From: JBCDAP01 sp038747915
GTDB taxonomy: Bacteria > Planctomycetota > Phycisphaerae > Phycisphaerales > UBA1924
Reading direction: 5' to 3'
NCBI GenBank assembly: GCA_038747915.1
Contig: JBCDJJ010000051.1
Span: 1-25,305, forward strand
DNA length: 25,305 bases
The notes under the pieces are model-generated. The model searched no databases, was not told the DNA's origin, and saw only the letters and a list, made by a program, of their open reading frames with translations. Shown one piece after another: positions 7,501 through 14,867 of the stretch; position 1 is the stretch's first letter, and each line of letters opens with the position of its first letter. The translations under genes were made by a program, and so were the position numbers.

Positions 7501-8122
7501 TGAGCGTCTTGATCGCGTGGATAGCCTTGGTGATGCGGTCAGCGAACCGGCTGGCAGTGTCACCGAGTCGCGGCTGGCTCGCAGGGTGCGGGAGTAGCTC
7601 AACGCCAACCGAGACGTACGCCTCGAGGTTGCCGAGTGCCTGCTGGATCTGTCCGGGTTCTTCATCACCGGTAAAGAACCGGGCGTTGCCCTTCTCGAGC
7701 CAGGCGGAATGGTCGATCCGCTCGAGGACGGCACGGAGAAGGTGGAGATCCGGCTCGAAGATCAGGACGATGCCCTGCTCGTCGAGATCTGTGGCGAGGA
7801 TCTGCGCGTGATAGCCGAGTCCGAAGCCGAGCGTGACGACCGCGCCGACGGCGTGAAGATCAACGGTCGCGACTAGCCGACGGGCCTCTTCGAGCGGTTT
7901 TCGGCGACTCGCGAGGGCCCGACCGGTGTAGGTGCCCGACGGCACGCCCTCGGGGGTGTCGATCCACTCGAGCGGTGCCGGCGACGCGCTGGCGATCTGT
8001 TGGGCGAGCCGCGGCGTCCGGCGTGAGATCGCATCGAGATTCCGCTGAAGGATCTGCGGATCGGGCTGATCACGCGGCGAGGCGTTGTCGAGGTCGAAGC
8101 TGATGCCGCCGATGGTCGCCAT
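4541..8122 (-). CDS. Three-module glycosylation protein: DUF115/Maf + SpsF-like + cysteine-less radical-SAM/SPASM
   Basis: An 1193-residue protein, far longer than ordinary Maf proteins. Residues about 1-215 match the Maf N-terminal region (LGFGLGYHAQIL, IVLIFEPDLHLLRAVL). About 215-400 is the DUF115/MptE-like core (AIVVSAGPSLRRN, VTALDYHE, ILMGQDLAFTDGQYYA). A helical part follows to about 660. About 680-885 resembles SpsF-type nucleotidyltransferases (VDAVIPVRR, ARDCWRGGLSNLTAWDELL, LLLGPDWTNID). About 922-1193 has radical-SAM strand order: LTLELTT, the GGE-like AGVGDPLKHP, VDLLANTESTYHRMHG, and a SPASM-like end LLILCDGSVPV...PDCWTGW. The CxxxCxxC cluster motif expected after LTLELTT is absent. 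Maf proteins transfer nonulosonic acids to flagellin; the following neuA-neuB-neuC fits. ATG at 8122 is chosen for its AGGAGG; GTG at 8131 overlaps that site. Confidence 0.87.
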   Translation of the reverse strand: MATIGGISFDLDNASPRDQPDPQILQRNLDAISRRTPRLAQQIASASPAPLEWIDTPEGVPSGTYTGRALASRRKPLEEARRLVATVDLHAVGAVVTLGFGLGYHAQILATDLDEQGIVLIFEPDLHLLRAVLERIDHSAWLEKGNARFFTGDEEPGQIQQALGNLEAYVSVGVELLPHPASQPRLGDTASRFADRITKAIHAIKTLIVTTMVNAEVTVRNSLMNLGYYAGGEGVGPLKGLCAARPAIVVSAGPSLRRNMALLKTPELRERCVIIAVQTVLKPLLDAGIRPHFVTALDYHEISARFYEGLTPADVEGVQLVAESKANPAILDAFPGPIRLIADQISATLLGQEHATDHVPLTPGATVAHLAYYLARWLGADPVILMGQDLAFTDGQYYAKDAAIHRVWAGELNPFNTLEMLEWQRIVRMRGHLHEATDQLGRKIYSDAQMATYLSQFERDFLADRDEGRTTIDATEGGVRKAGAEAMSLAHALDHYVPPDAALLPEIPRPARTLDETAIERLEHRIADVRGDARVVATQSDATIGLLRRTQDVLEQPAKANALIAEINDIRDDVQAREAAFGIVQRLNQLGVFKRFRVDRSIELDLRANELDPLDEQRRRIERDVVNLEWTREAASALDELLQQTAGALRGGPKRVRDVYTPGLTDPRQNEATAPEARSVDAVIPVRRPEHAAHLPEVLSNIAGLDAISRAIVIAFGDEVQAAVRTALDQTGCGLETSIETVERRDAFDRSTAAARALARDCWRGGLSNLTAWDELLDPAVFKPVFDRLGIESALLLGPDWTNIDRSLATDIIDRHLESPENLRYTFSPAAPGIAPLLLSRETVDDLVIAAERNVLFASIGGLVGYLPVQPKPDPIAKAVCVQCAPEHRDAMGRFEAGAADRAGALASGDPARIFDAAAPPTHLTLELTTTRAWSGERARLLGMLDPPARTDIETAGATDLLAQLARFAPGAALTFAGVGDPLKHPALFELTRHAATLGFSAVHVRTDLTARGEEVVDDLLASGIDVLSVDLLANTESTYHRMHGIDAYQRVFDRLDALLTRRSVESGRPSQWIVPRILRCDAVYEEIEGFFDRWTMVCGHAVIDQLPDVVPGERIEPLGKPPLAATRDAASRLLILCDGSVPVDERETRATSSSIANVLEGPIEEAWAALMARRAAAYTTTGPHHPDCWTGW

Positions 8123-8130
8123 GGGGCGCA

Positions 8131-8136
8131 CCTCCT
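8131..8136 (-). promoter_or_regulatory. Ribosome binding site deciding the start of the DUF115 fusion gene
   Basis: AGGAGG on the minus strand with 8-nt spacing to ATG at 8122. The upstream in-frame GTG (8131) overlaps this site and so is unlikely to be the start. Confidence 0.85.
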
Positions 8137-8193
8137 GCGCGTGCGAGAGAGTGATCGCGAAGTGAGGAGATCGGCGTCAAGGCGTTTGAGGCT

Positions 8194-8207
8194 GGAAACT
8201 TGTTTCC
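8194..8207. promoter_or_regulatory. Perfect 14-bp palindrome in a divergent intergenic region
   Basis: GGAAAC-TT-GTTTCC lies between the divergent glycosylation operon (start 8122) and the membrane-protein gene (start 8230). A dyad of this size between two divergent starts is a plausible operator. No regulator gene for it is evident nearby, and no clear -35/-10 pair stands out. Confidence 0.4.
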
Positions 8208-8229
8208 GGACCGAGGCGAATACCAGGAC

Positions 8230-8874
8230 ATGGTGGACATGATGCTGGTGGTGGGGCAGGCATTCGGGTTTGATCAGGTGGACAACCTGCCGGGTGGCCC
8301 GCTCTGGCAGTCGGTGCTGCTCGAGCAGCCCTGGATCGGCGCCGCGTTGGTGGGACTGATCACGATCGTCGCGGCCTTCGCGCTCAATCGGGTGGGGCGC
8401 GGCAAGCCCGGTGTGGTGGTCGCGATCGGCGGCACGATGGTGGCCGGTGGGGTGGTCGTGCTCGGTGCCCGCGTGGAGACCGACGCCGAGGCCGCCCGTG
8501 GAACTGTGAGTGAGTTGATCGGGGCGATCGCCGAAGGTGATGCGGCGAGCGTCGAAGCGCTGCTCGCGGAGTCGATCACGTTTCGATCGACATCTCAACG
8601 GCGGCGGGTCTCACGCGACCAGATCGTCGCGCAGGTCCCGATGGCCGATCGGGTGATCGACACGTACCGGCTCCGGCACCGCGGTGCAGAGCGCGACGGA
8701 TCAACCATGCTCATCGCCAGGTTCGCCCTCGGTGGCGAGGGGGACTTCGGGCCGTTCACGAGCGTGTGGGATGCGGTGCTGTCACCGGACGGTGAACGCT
8801 GGGTCGTGGTCGAACTCGAGGCGCTCGTGCTGCTCGGTGATTCGGACACCGATTGGCTGCTGTCGCGTCTCTGA
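8230..8874 (+). CDS. Membrane-anchored protein with an NTF2/SnoaL-like domain, function unknown
   Basis: A 214-residue protein with two N-terminal membrane helices (about 36-54, PWIGAALVGLITIVAAFAL, and about 60-80, VVVAIGGTMVAGGVVVLGA). A soluble domain of about 130 residues follows. It begins with a helix (AARGTVSELIGAIAEGDAASVEALL), then mixed strands ending in VWDAVLSPDGERWVVVELEALVLL, a layout typical of NTF2/SnoaL-fold domains. I infer that the fold faces the periplasm or cytoplasm as an accessory domain; no catalytic residues can be named. The frame opens with TTG at 8200, but ATG at 8230 is preferred because the upstream residues add nothing conserved; the ribosome site (GAGG at 8213) is distant, so the start is uncertain. 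It is divergent from the glycosylation operon and convergent with the HD-GYP gene. Confidence 0.7.
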   Translation: MVDMMLVVGQAFGFDQVDNLPGGPLWQSVLLEQPWIGAALVGLITIVAAFALNRVGRGKPGVVVAIGGTMVAGGVVVLGARVETDAEAARGTVSELIGAIAEGDAASVEALLAESITFRSTSQRRRVSRDQIVAQVPMADRVIDTYRLRHRGAERDGSTMLIARFALGGEGDFGPFTSVWDAVLSPDGERWVVVELEALVLLGDSDTDWLLSRL

Positions 8875-8903
8875 CCGGGTGGTGAACACCGAGCGGGCGT
8901 TGC

Positions 8904-10541
8904 TTACGCCGCTTGGCGATCCTGGCGTTCGCGGCTCGACAAATCGATGGAGGAGACACCCATCGGCGGATCGTTCACAACGGCCTCGTCGTAGCCACTG
9001 AGATCCATCTCGAGGAAGAGCCCGACGAGGTGTGGATCAAACTGGGCAGACGCACCGCGTTGGATCTCTTCGAGCACCTGATCGCGCGTCATACTGGCGC
9101 GATAGGTGCGGACCGAGCTCATGGCATCGAAGGCATCGACGAGCCCGATGATGCGGGCCACGTGCGGGATGAGCTCGCCCGCGAGCCCGCTCGGGTAGCC
9201 GCGGCCATCCCACCGCTCGTGGTGAGAGAGCACGCCAGCGAGCACATCATCGAAGTTCGGGATGTCGGCCAGGATGCGCTGTCCGATGGCCGGATGCTGC
9301 TTGATCGCCTCGAACTCGTCGTCGTTGAGTCGCCCCGGCTTGCGGAGCACCGCCTCGGGGACACCGATCTTGCCGATGTCATGCACGAGACCGGCGATCC
9401 AGACGCGCTCGGCCTGCTCGTCGCAGTGGCCCGCACGCAAGGCCAGCTGACGCGCGAGATCGGCGACACGCTGGGAGTGGCCGCGGGTGTAGGGATCCTT
9501 GGCATCGATGGAGGCGGTGAGGGCCTGGAGCGTGCCCACGAACATGTGCCGCTGTTCTTCATAGAGGGCAGCGTTCTGGAGATGCACGTTGATGGACGAG
9601 GCCGCTGCTGCGAGTACCTTGAGCTCGTTCGACGTGTACCCGAGCACCGGGTCGGCGTGGTGCTGGGCCATGAGGATGCCGACCACTCGGCCGCGGATGC
9701 AGATCGGCGCGGTGGCCACGAGGCCGAGCCGGGATTCACGCTGGGTGTTGAGCGGCTCCTCGCCACGTTGGGCGTCGCGGTCGAGTTCAGCCGCGAGCAA
9801 ATCAGCAGCGAGCCGGAGCTCGCCGACCGGCACACCGCTCTCACCCACCACGACGATGCGACCGGACAGCTCCGTGGCAACCGCCTCGTGGTTGCCGAAA
9901 CGGGCGATGGCCCAGTCGAACGCACCGCTGCGAACCAGTCGGTGACAAATCTGCTCAGCAGCATCGAAAGGTTTGCGGATGTCGTCGGGCGTCGCGCCCA
10001 GCGCCTGAACGAGCGTGAGCTCCTCGTAGGTCGCGCTGAGCTCTTCGGCGAGGCTGACCGCGGCGTACTCACGCTCACTCACCCGGAGGAGATCCTGGTA
10101 GGTCCACCGGAGCATTCGGGTGAGGTCGTTGGCTGCTCGATCTGTCCGGACCGGGATGGCGTCGGCGGCCTGGGCGAGGTCCTCGGCCGAGAGACCGGCG
10201 AGCTCGGCGAGCGCACGGGCCTCGCCGTCGCCCGTGGCACGAGCGACCGGGATGATCGCGACGAGGCTGCCATCTCGCTCCTGACCGTCGAGCCGTGTCA
10301 GTGTGGAGACCGCAAACCGCCCGTCGAGCCAGCGCTGGTCCGGGGTGAGCGCGGCGATGCCCGCGAGCACGCCGTCGACCCCGAGGATCCGTGCGATCGC
10401 GGGCGGCGCCACCGGCTCACCCGCGAGCCGGCCGTCGGCATCGACCACTGCGGCGACGAGCCGCAGCTGAGCGACGCGTCGAAGCCACGCCTGCTCGGCC
10501 CGCGGCGCGGGGCGTTCGTGGTTGGTGCTCGAGAGCGACAT
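8904..10541 (-). CDS. GAF/HD-GYP phosphodiesterase, probable cyclic-di-GMP hydrolase
   Basis: A 545-residue cytoplasmic protein. Residues about 1-170 are an unrecognised N-terminal region, then a short helical linker. About 180-325 is a GAF-like sensor domain (PFDAAEQICHRLVRSGAFDWAIA; later APICIRGRVVGILMAQHH). About 330-520 is a complete HD-GYP domain: DPYTRGHSQRVADLA (349-363), the HD pair His387-Asp388 in LVHDIGKIGVPEAVLRKPG, HHERWDGRGYPSGL (440-453, GYP at 448-450), and DAFDAMSSVRTYRASM. All expected metal-binding residues are present, so hydrolysis of cyclic-di-GMP is likely. The ATG start at 10541 is 2 bp after the response-regulator gene, with GGAGG about 10 nt upstream, so the two are coupled. 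The pair acts as a split response regulator/HD-GYP effector. Confidence 0.93.
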   Translation of the reverse strand: MSLSSTNHERPAPRAEQAWLRRVAQLRLVAAVVDADGRLAGEPVAPPAIARILGVDGVLAGIAALTPDQRWLDGRFAVSTLTRLDGQERDGSLVAIIPVARATGDGEARALAELAGLSAEDLAQAADAIPVRTDRAANDLTRMLRWTYQDLLRVSEREYAAVSLAEELSATYEELTLVQALGATPDDIRKPFDAAEQICHRLVRSGAFDWAIARFGNHEAVATELSGRIVVVGESGVPVGELRLAADLLAAELDRDAQRGEEPLNTQRESRLGLVATAPICIRGRVVGILMAQHHADPVLGYTSNELKVLAAAASSINVHLQNAALYEEQRHMFVGTLQALTASIDAKDPYTRGHSQRVADLARQLALRAGHCDEQAERVWIAGLVHDIGKIGVPEAVLRKPGRLNDDEFEAIKQHPAIGQRILADIPNFDDVLAGVLSHHERWDGRGYPSGLAGELIPHVARIIGLVDAFDAMSSVRTYRASMTRDQVLEEIQRGASAQFDPHLVGLFLEMDLSGYDEAVVNDPPMGVSSIDLSSRERQDRQAA

Positions 10542-10543
10542 GG

Positions 10544-10957
10544 TCAGGCGGCCTCCGAGGAGACCGCGCCGGTGATCAGTGCGAGCGAACGCTCGACCAG
10601 GGCGCGCGGGCTGAAAGGCTTGGCCATGACGGCGACGATCCCCGCTTGCTCGAGCATGCTGCGATCGAGCCCGGTGCCGCGCGCGGTCAGCATGAGCACC
10701 GGAGGGGTGCGGCTGGCCGCCCGAAGCTGCTGGGCGAACTCGAGGCCCGTCATCTTCGGCATCTGATGGTCGGTGATCACGAGCGAGGGCGGGTGGAGGC
10801 GAGCGCGTTCGAGGGCCTCCGCGCCGTTGGCGCAGCAGATGGGCGTCAGGCCCGCGCGAGAGAGGTTCAACGCGACCACCTGAGCGATATGGGGCTCGTC
10901 ATCGACGACCAGCACAATGGGCAGCCGAGCCTTGCTTGTCTTCGACGATGCAGCCAA
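10544..10957 (-). CDS. Single-domain response regulator
   Basis: A 137-residue receiver domain with no output domain. All phosphorylation residues are visible: acidic pair Asp19-Asp20 (VVDDEPH), phospho-acceptor Asp63 (ITDHQMPKMTG), Thr91 (MLTARG) and Lys113 (MAKPFSPRAL). The start is TTG at 10957, supported by GGGAGG about 10 nt upstream; the receiver fold begins about 13 residues in. It is directly followed by the HD-GYP gene in one transcription unit, which suggests that phosphorylation controls the phosphodiesterase or that both respond to one signal. No cognate histidine kinase is adjacent; the hybrid kinase at 15811-18213 has its own receiver. Confidence 0.92.
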   Translation of the reverse strand: MAASSKTSKARLPIVLVVDDEPHIAQVVALNLSRAGLTPICCANGAEALERARLHPPSLVITDHQMPKMTGLEFAQQLRAASRTPPVLMLTARGTGLDRSMLEQAGIVAVMAKPFSPRALVERSLALITGAVSSEAA

Positions 10958-11103
10958 ATCGAGGTGGCCTCCCCTGTTACGCCGCGCAGTGGCGGCTTTG
11001 GGGCTTGTCGGCTTGAATCACGGGCGACTTGTTCGATCGCACGCCGAAGTCCATGTTGCACCAGTGATTGAGCGCCTGAGCACGGCTGTACACCGTGAAG
11101 CGA

Positions 11104-11565
11104 TCAGCGCACGTCCGCAAACGATCGCTCATGAAAGAGCAATCTCAGCTTGGGGGCATACCCCGCAGCATGGATGGTGCGGGCCTCCCGGTCCCAGATC
11201 CATCCAACGCCCGAGCCAGGACCGTGCGACATCGCATCGGCCAGCGTTCCAATCACAATCCGGGTGCTGCCGTTGTAGGGATTAACCGGTGGCTGCGAGA
11301 CGAGTCCGATCGTGATCAGCGGGGTCCAGCCCTCGTCGGCCTCGCCCGTGCCCAGCGCCGGAGGGGCTCCACCCGTCTGCATCTGGTAGATGGCGACGGA
11401 CTGCGAGAGGCCGGTGAGCGTTTCATCGAGCTCGATCTTCACCTGCTGATCGCTCGCGAGCGTGACGCGAGGCTGAAGGAGCAGCGCGAGCGTGAGCAAC
11501 GCGGCAAGGACGATCAGCGTCTCGACAAGTGAGATGCCGGTTGTGATGCTCCAGCGCCGCGCCAT
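11104..11565 (-). CDS. Type II secretion/type IV pilus pseudopilin-like protein
   Basis: A 153-residue protein with a class III (prepilin) signal: MARRWSITTG, then ISLVETLIVLAALLTLALLL. Cleavage is expected after Gly10, leaving Ile+1 and the conserved Glu+5 at the head of a membrane helix. This matches pseudopilins (GspG/H-like) processed by a prepilin peptidase. The C-terminal part (APPALGTGEADEGWTPLI, PPVNPYNG, GWIWDREARTIHAAG) resembles the beta region of minor or major pseudopilins seen in planctomycetes. ATG at 11565 follows GGAGG with short 4-nt spacing; the open frame upstream to 11613 adds a non-signal sequence and is rejected. No other secretion genes are nearby, so the assembly system must be elsewhere. 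Confidence 0.82.
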   Translation of the reverse strand: MARRWSITTGISLVETLIVLAALLTLALLLQPRVTLASDQQVKIELDETLTGLSQSVAIYQMQTGGAPPALGTGEADEGWTPLITIGLVSQPPVNPYNGSTRIVIGTLADAMSHGPGSGVGWIWDREARTIHAAGYAPKLRLLFHERSFADVR

Positions 11566-11631
11566 CACGCCTCCGCCCCGATCGTGTGAATGCTCGTGGT
11601 GGATTTCGGCCATCGCAGACCCCGGATCCAG

Positions 11632-11658
11632 CGGATCCGCAAAGCCTGCGCGGATCCG
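11632..11658. terminator. Hairpin with repeated BamHI-type hexamers, possible transcription end
   Basis: CGGATCCG at 11632-11639 and again at 11651-11658 can pair over an 11-nt loop; a third CGGATCC lies at 11623-11629. It sits in the gap after the RNA methyltransferase gene (minus strand). There is no T-run, so an intrinsic terminator is only a guess; each arm is also itself palindromic. Confidence 0.3.
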
Positions 11659-11664
11659 TGCCGT

Positions 11665-12456
11665 TCAGGCGATCTGTGCCGACGTCTCGCCGAGCGCGTA
11701 ACACGCGACCGCTGCAGAAGCAGCGACGTTGAGCGACTCGATACCCGGTGACATGTCGATGCGGACGAGTGCATCAAGCCGGTCGACCACCTCGGCAGAC
11801 AGGCCCTTCGTCTCCGAACCCAGGACTAAGGCCTGCCGGTGGTGCGCCTCGAATTCGGCGAGCGATTGACCGGCGTCCGCTGCGAGACCAACGGACCGGA
11901 AACCGCCCGCAGCGAGCTCGGTCAAGCCATCGGGCAGTGTTTCGCAGGGCAACAACCGAGCACGGAGTACGGTCGAGGCCGAGGCCTTGACGACCAGACC
12001 CTCGATCCACGGGCACCCACGCGTGGGCCACAGCACGGCCGAGAACCCAAAGGCGACCGCTGATCGCACCACGAGCCCGATGTTCTGAGGGTTGGTCACA
12101 TTGTCAAAGGCCACCACACGAGCAGGCCGACGAGCCCCATGGCCCGTGAGCGAGCCCAGGAACTCATCGATCGGCATCACCTGAAGCAAGCGGATACGCG
12201 CTGCCACACCCTGATCGTGCCGCGGCTCACGGGACCACTCGGCCACGCGAGCGGCCGAGGTCCACTCGATCGCACAATCGTCCGAGGCGGAAGTCACCGC
12301 GGCGTTGAGTTCCGCACGGATGGGCTTCGGCACGCGATCGGACGCCCGTACACCGAGCATCTCGACGGTCGGCGCCGCGAGCGCTTCGAGCACAGCGCGG
12401 CGACCGAACACCACGATCTCGCTCTGACCACGAGGCTTGCGCTGAGAATGGGTCAC
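11665..12456 (-). CDS. TrmH/SpoU-family RNA 2'-O-ribose methyltransferase
   Basis: A 263-residue enzyme of the SPOUT superfamily that uses S-adenosylmethionine to methylate a ribose in rRNA or tRNA. Motif 1 is FDNVTNPQNIGLVVRSAVAF (115-134), with the conserved Asn and Arg. Motif 2 is LVLGSETKGLS (211-221), and motif 3 is IDMSPGIESLNVAASAAVAC (233-252), the trefoil-knot SAM site. The N-terminal 60 residues (VVFGRRAVLEAL) match the substrate-binding domain of RlmB-like proteins, but the target (such as 23S G2251) cannot be read from sequence. The GTG start at 12456 overlaps the glycosyltransferase stop by 4 bp, so these two genes are translationally coupled despite unrelated functions. Confidence 0.92.
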   Translation of the reverse strand: MTHSQRKPRGQSEIVVFGRRAVLEALAAPTVEMLGVRASDRVPKPIRAELNAAVTSASDDCAIEWTSAARVAEWSREPRHDQGVAARIRLLQVMPIDEFLGSLTGHGARRPARVVAFDNVTNPQNIGLVVRSAVAFGFSAVLWPTRGCPWIEGLVVKASASTVLRARLLPCETLPDGLTELAAGGFRSVGLAADAGQSLAEFEAHHRQALVLGSETKGLSAEVVDRLDALVRIDMSPGIESLNVAASAAVACYALGETSAQIA

Positions 12457-13754
12457 GATGTCGGCTCGCGTGTGGGCACTGTTTCGGCGCGGGGGACGTC
12501 GTGCGCACCCTCAGGATGCCCGGCTCGGCGATCGTAGGTCATACCGGCCCATTCCGTGGCGCGGCCCTGCTCGATGTCATGGGCACCCTCGGCGAGCACC
12601 GAGGCGACCCGTGCTGCACCGAGTGGGTACACCAGGACAGCACGCGCAGGCACCCCTTGGGTGCGATAGATGCGCCACAACGCGTACGCAAACGTGAACA
12701 GGCCCGCACCCCCGAGGATCGCCATCGCGAGCGCAAGACGCTGATCCGTCAGTAGCAGCGGAACCGCGGATGCACTCAGGCAGGTCACCGCCAACGCGGG
12801 CAGTGCCATGCCAACCAGCCGCAGGCGAGCAGCGTTGCGGCGGAGCACGGATGGGCGGCAGTACGCCGCCTCCTGGAAGATCCGCTTCCACCCGCGGCGG
12901 AACTCGGCCGGTGAGCGGTACATCGAGCACCGGAACAGGCCCGCGGCCATGAACACGCCCACATGCACCGGTCCGACGCGGCGCGCCAACCGGGCGAAGG
13001 CGAGGTCCTCGAGTACTGCGTCCTTCACCGCCTCGTGCCCACCGAGCAGGTCGTAGGCGGCTCGCGTGAAGAGCATGAACTGGCCGTTGGCGAAACGCCG
13101 CGGCCGATCGCGACGATTCACGCGGGTCAGTGGGAACTGGCGAACAAGCTCGAGCCCAGCCGCGGGCTGCTCGACCCGCTCGAAGGGCTGAGCGGTCGTG
13201 AGCGACGGCAGGAGCGAGAGCATGCCGAGCCGGCGCCGCGCGAGCAGGCGAACCGCTGCGGTGAGACACCCGGGCTCGAGCCAGCAGTCCGCATCGGTGA
13301 AGAGCAGCAGATCGGCATCCCTCGCCCCAGCGGACTCCTGAACACCCCGCCACACCGCGTGAGTCTTGCCCGACCAGTCACCCGGGCACGCTTCATTGAT
13401 GATGACCTCGAAGCGATCATCGTCACCGATCTGCTCGGCAAGGACCCGTTCGGTGTCGTCGGTGCATCGGTCGAGGACGAACACCGCGTGAAGCTCGCCG
13501 TCGTACACGTGGTCGCGGATCGAGCCGGCGAGTCGACCGATCACATCCTGCTCGTTGTGCGCGGGGATCACGACCGTGATCGATGGCCAGTGCGTGGCCC
13601 GGGGGTCGGGTGCTCGTTTCTCAAGCCCTTCGCGGAGTGTCGGGACCGTCCGCTCGGTGAGCGCAACATTGTAGAGCACGATGGCGTAATACAGTGCGCA
13701 CACCCCACCGGCGCACGCGAGCAGGATGAATGGGATGGCCGCGAACCACGGCAT
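12453..13754 (-). CDS. Membrane glycosyltransferase, family 2
   Basis: A 433-residue protein with one N-terminal membrane helix (about 5-28), a cytoplasmic GT-A domain, and about three C-terminal helices (about 310-388). Catalytic signatures are ITVVIPAHNEQDVIG (59-73), the metal-binding DAD at 154-156 (LLLFTDADCWLEPG), the general base region LEDLAFARL (about 248-256) and a RRGWKR segment near 286-291 in the place of the QxxRW motif. The layout resembles HpnB/CrtQ-like glycosyltransferases that act on lipid or carotenoid acceptors; the acceptor here is unknown. The ATG at 13754 shares the hexamer GCATGC with the ATG of the divergent nnrE gene. It is the first gene of a unit with the RNA methyltransferase. 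Confidence 0.9.
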   Translation of the reverse strand: MPWFAAIPFILLACAGGVCALYYAIVLYNVALTERTVPTLREGLEKRAPDPRATHWPSITVVIPAHNEQDVIGRLAGSIRDHVYDGELHAVFVLDRCTDDTERVLAEQIGDDDRFEVIINEACPGDWSGKTHAVWRGVQESAGARDADLLLFTDADCWLEPGCLTAAVRLLARRRLGMLSLLPSLTTAQPFERVEQPAAGLELVRQFPLTRVNRRDRPRRFANGQFMLFTRAAYDLLGGHEAVKDAVLEDLAFARLARRVGPVHVGVFMAAGLFRCSMYRSPAEFRRGWKRIFQEAAYCRPSVLRRNAARLRLVGMALPALAVTCLSASAVPLLLTDQRLALAMAILGGAGLFTFAYALWRIYRTQGVPARAVLVYPLGAARVASVLAEGAHDIEQGRATEWAGMTYDRRAGHPEGAHDVPRAETVPTREPTS

Positions 13755-14490
13755 GCGATCGACACCCTACCGCGAAGGCGGCCCCGGCCCGGACGAACCG
13801 GTGTTCTCGCGCGAGGGCGTGCGTGCGCTCGATGCCGCAGCGGTCGCCGAGCTCGGGCTGCCGGGTGTAGTGCTGATGGAGAACGCGGCCCTCGCGCTCG
13901 AGCAGGCATGCGTGGAGATCGCGAACGGCGAGGCGGCCGGAGCGGTGATCGCGGTCGGCCCGGGCAACAACGGCGGTGACGGGCTCGCCCTGGCACGCCG
14001 GCTGCTCGGGCTCGGGTGGACAGTGCTGGTCGCGTTGTCGGCGCCCTCGCCGCGCTTCTCGGGCGATGCCGGGATCAACTACGCCGCCGCAGCGGCGCTG
14101 GGCGTGCCGATGATCGATCCCGAGGACGCGGTCGCCGCTGCGGAGTCGTTCGCAGCGGGCGCCACACATCAGGTGATCGCGGTCGACTGCCTGTTCGGAA
14201 CCGGCCTGACTCGGCCGATCACCGGCGTCGCAGCGGAGTTGGTGGCGATGATCGATCGGCTTCGCGGGCGTGGCGCGGTTGTGCTCGGTGCGGATCTGCC
14301 CTCGGGGCTCGATGCAGAAACGGGCGAGCCGATTGGTGATGTCGTCGTGCGAGCCGACCGCACGGTTACGTTCGCGGGGTGGAAGATCGGGCTGACGAAG
14401 CCCACAGCCGGCGAGTTTTCGGGGGTGGTCACTGTCGGCGGGATCGGCGTGCCGGTGTCGTTCGCGAGGCGTTTCGCGCTCGGGGCGTGA
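13753..14490 (+). CDS. nnrE: NAD(P)H-hydrate epimerase
   Basis: A 245-residue YjeF_N-domain protein that epimerises damaged R-NAD(P)HX to the S form for repair. Visible signatures are VFSREGVRALDAAAVAELGL with VVLMENAA (17-46), the nucleotide loop GPGNNGGDGLALARRL (69-84), the acidic VDCLFGTGLTRPI with Asp145, and ADLPSGLDAETGEP. It is the stand-alone epimerase; the dehydratase (NnrD) half is not fused and not nearby. The start is uncertain. ATG at 13753 gives a short 16-residue lead before the conserved core and overlaps the divergent glycosyltransferase start; ATG at 13726 or 13735 would extend into that gene, and none has a clear ribosome site. It converges with the next small gene. Confidence 0.9.
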   Translation: MRSTPYREGGPGPDEPVFSREGVRALDAAAVAELGLPGVVLMENAALALEQACVEIANGEAAGAVIAVGPGNNGGDGLALARRLLGLGWTVLVALSAPSPRFSGDAGINYAAAAALGVPMIDPEDAVAAAESFAAGATHQVIAVDCLFGTGLTRPITGVAAELVAMIDRLRGRGAVVLGADLPSGLDAETGEPIGDVVVRADRTVTFAGWKIGLTKPTAGEFSGVVTVGGIGVPVSFARRFALGA

Positions 14491-14502
14491 CGGTGCGGTG
14501 TA

Positions 14503-14748
14503 TTAGTCCTGCTTCGAGCGGACCTTTGCCTTGAGCAGGCGCTCGCCCTGCTCGGGCGTCATGGTGCCCTCGGCGATGTACGCGGCGATCTCGCGCCGAG
14601 TGCGCTCGGCGGCGCGGGAGGCCACCATCGAGGTGATGTAGTGCATGGTAATCCACACCAGGAAGACACTGGCGGTCGCGATCAGTCCCAGATTGTCCCG
14701 GACGATCTGAAGCAGTTCGAGGTTGAAAGAGAGCTGAGTCTCGCTCAC
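14503..14748 (-). CDS. Small single-pass membrane protein with SHOCT-like tail
   Basis: An 81-residue protein with one membrane helix (about 20-38, LGLIATASVFLVWITMHYI). A basic cytoplasmic helix follows, then a short segment EIAAYIAEGTMTPEQGERLL that has the shape of a SHOCT motif (about 30 residues, often at protein ends and linked to oligomerisation). GTG at 14748 is the start, with GAGG 6 nt upstream. It is divergent from the EIIA gene, whose start is about 120 bp away, and convergent with nnrE. Function unknown. Confidence 0.75.
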   Translation of the reverse strand: MSETQLSFNLELLQIVRDNLGLIATASVFLVWITMHYITSMVASRAAERTRREIAAYIAEGTMTPEQGERLLKAKVRSKQD

Positions 14749-14867
14749 GGTCTGCCTCGTGAAGGGTGGGGCGATCGGTGGTTCTTTCGGAGACGGGCTC
14801 GCGACGTTTCAGGACAACGGATTTCGCCTGGCAGATCGTAGGGATGGTGGCGCGGTATTGTGCCGCG

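Noticed and set aside
8140..8200. A sigma-28-type flagellar promoter (CCTCAAACG ... GCCGATCT on the minus strand)
   Set aside because: The -10-like GCCGAT is present, but the spacing to the TCAA element is several bases too short and the end of the -10 does not match.
8913..10766. A 617-codon plus-strand open frame opposite the HD-GYP gene, longer than the gene itself
   Set aside because: It is the antisense of a complete GAF/HD-GYP protein with all metal-binding motifs. Its own translation shows no domain and arises from high GC at third codon positions.
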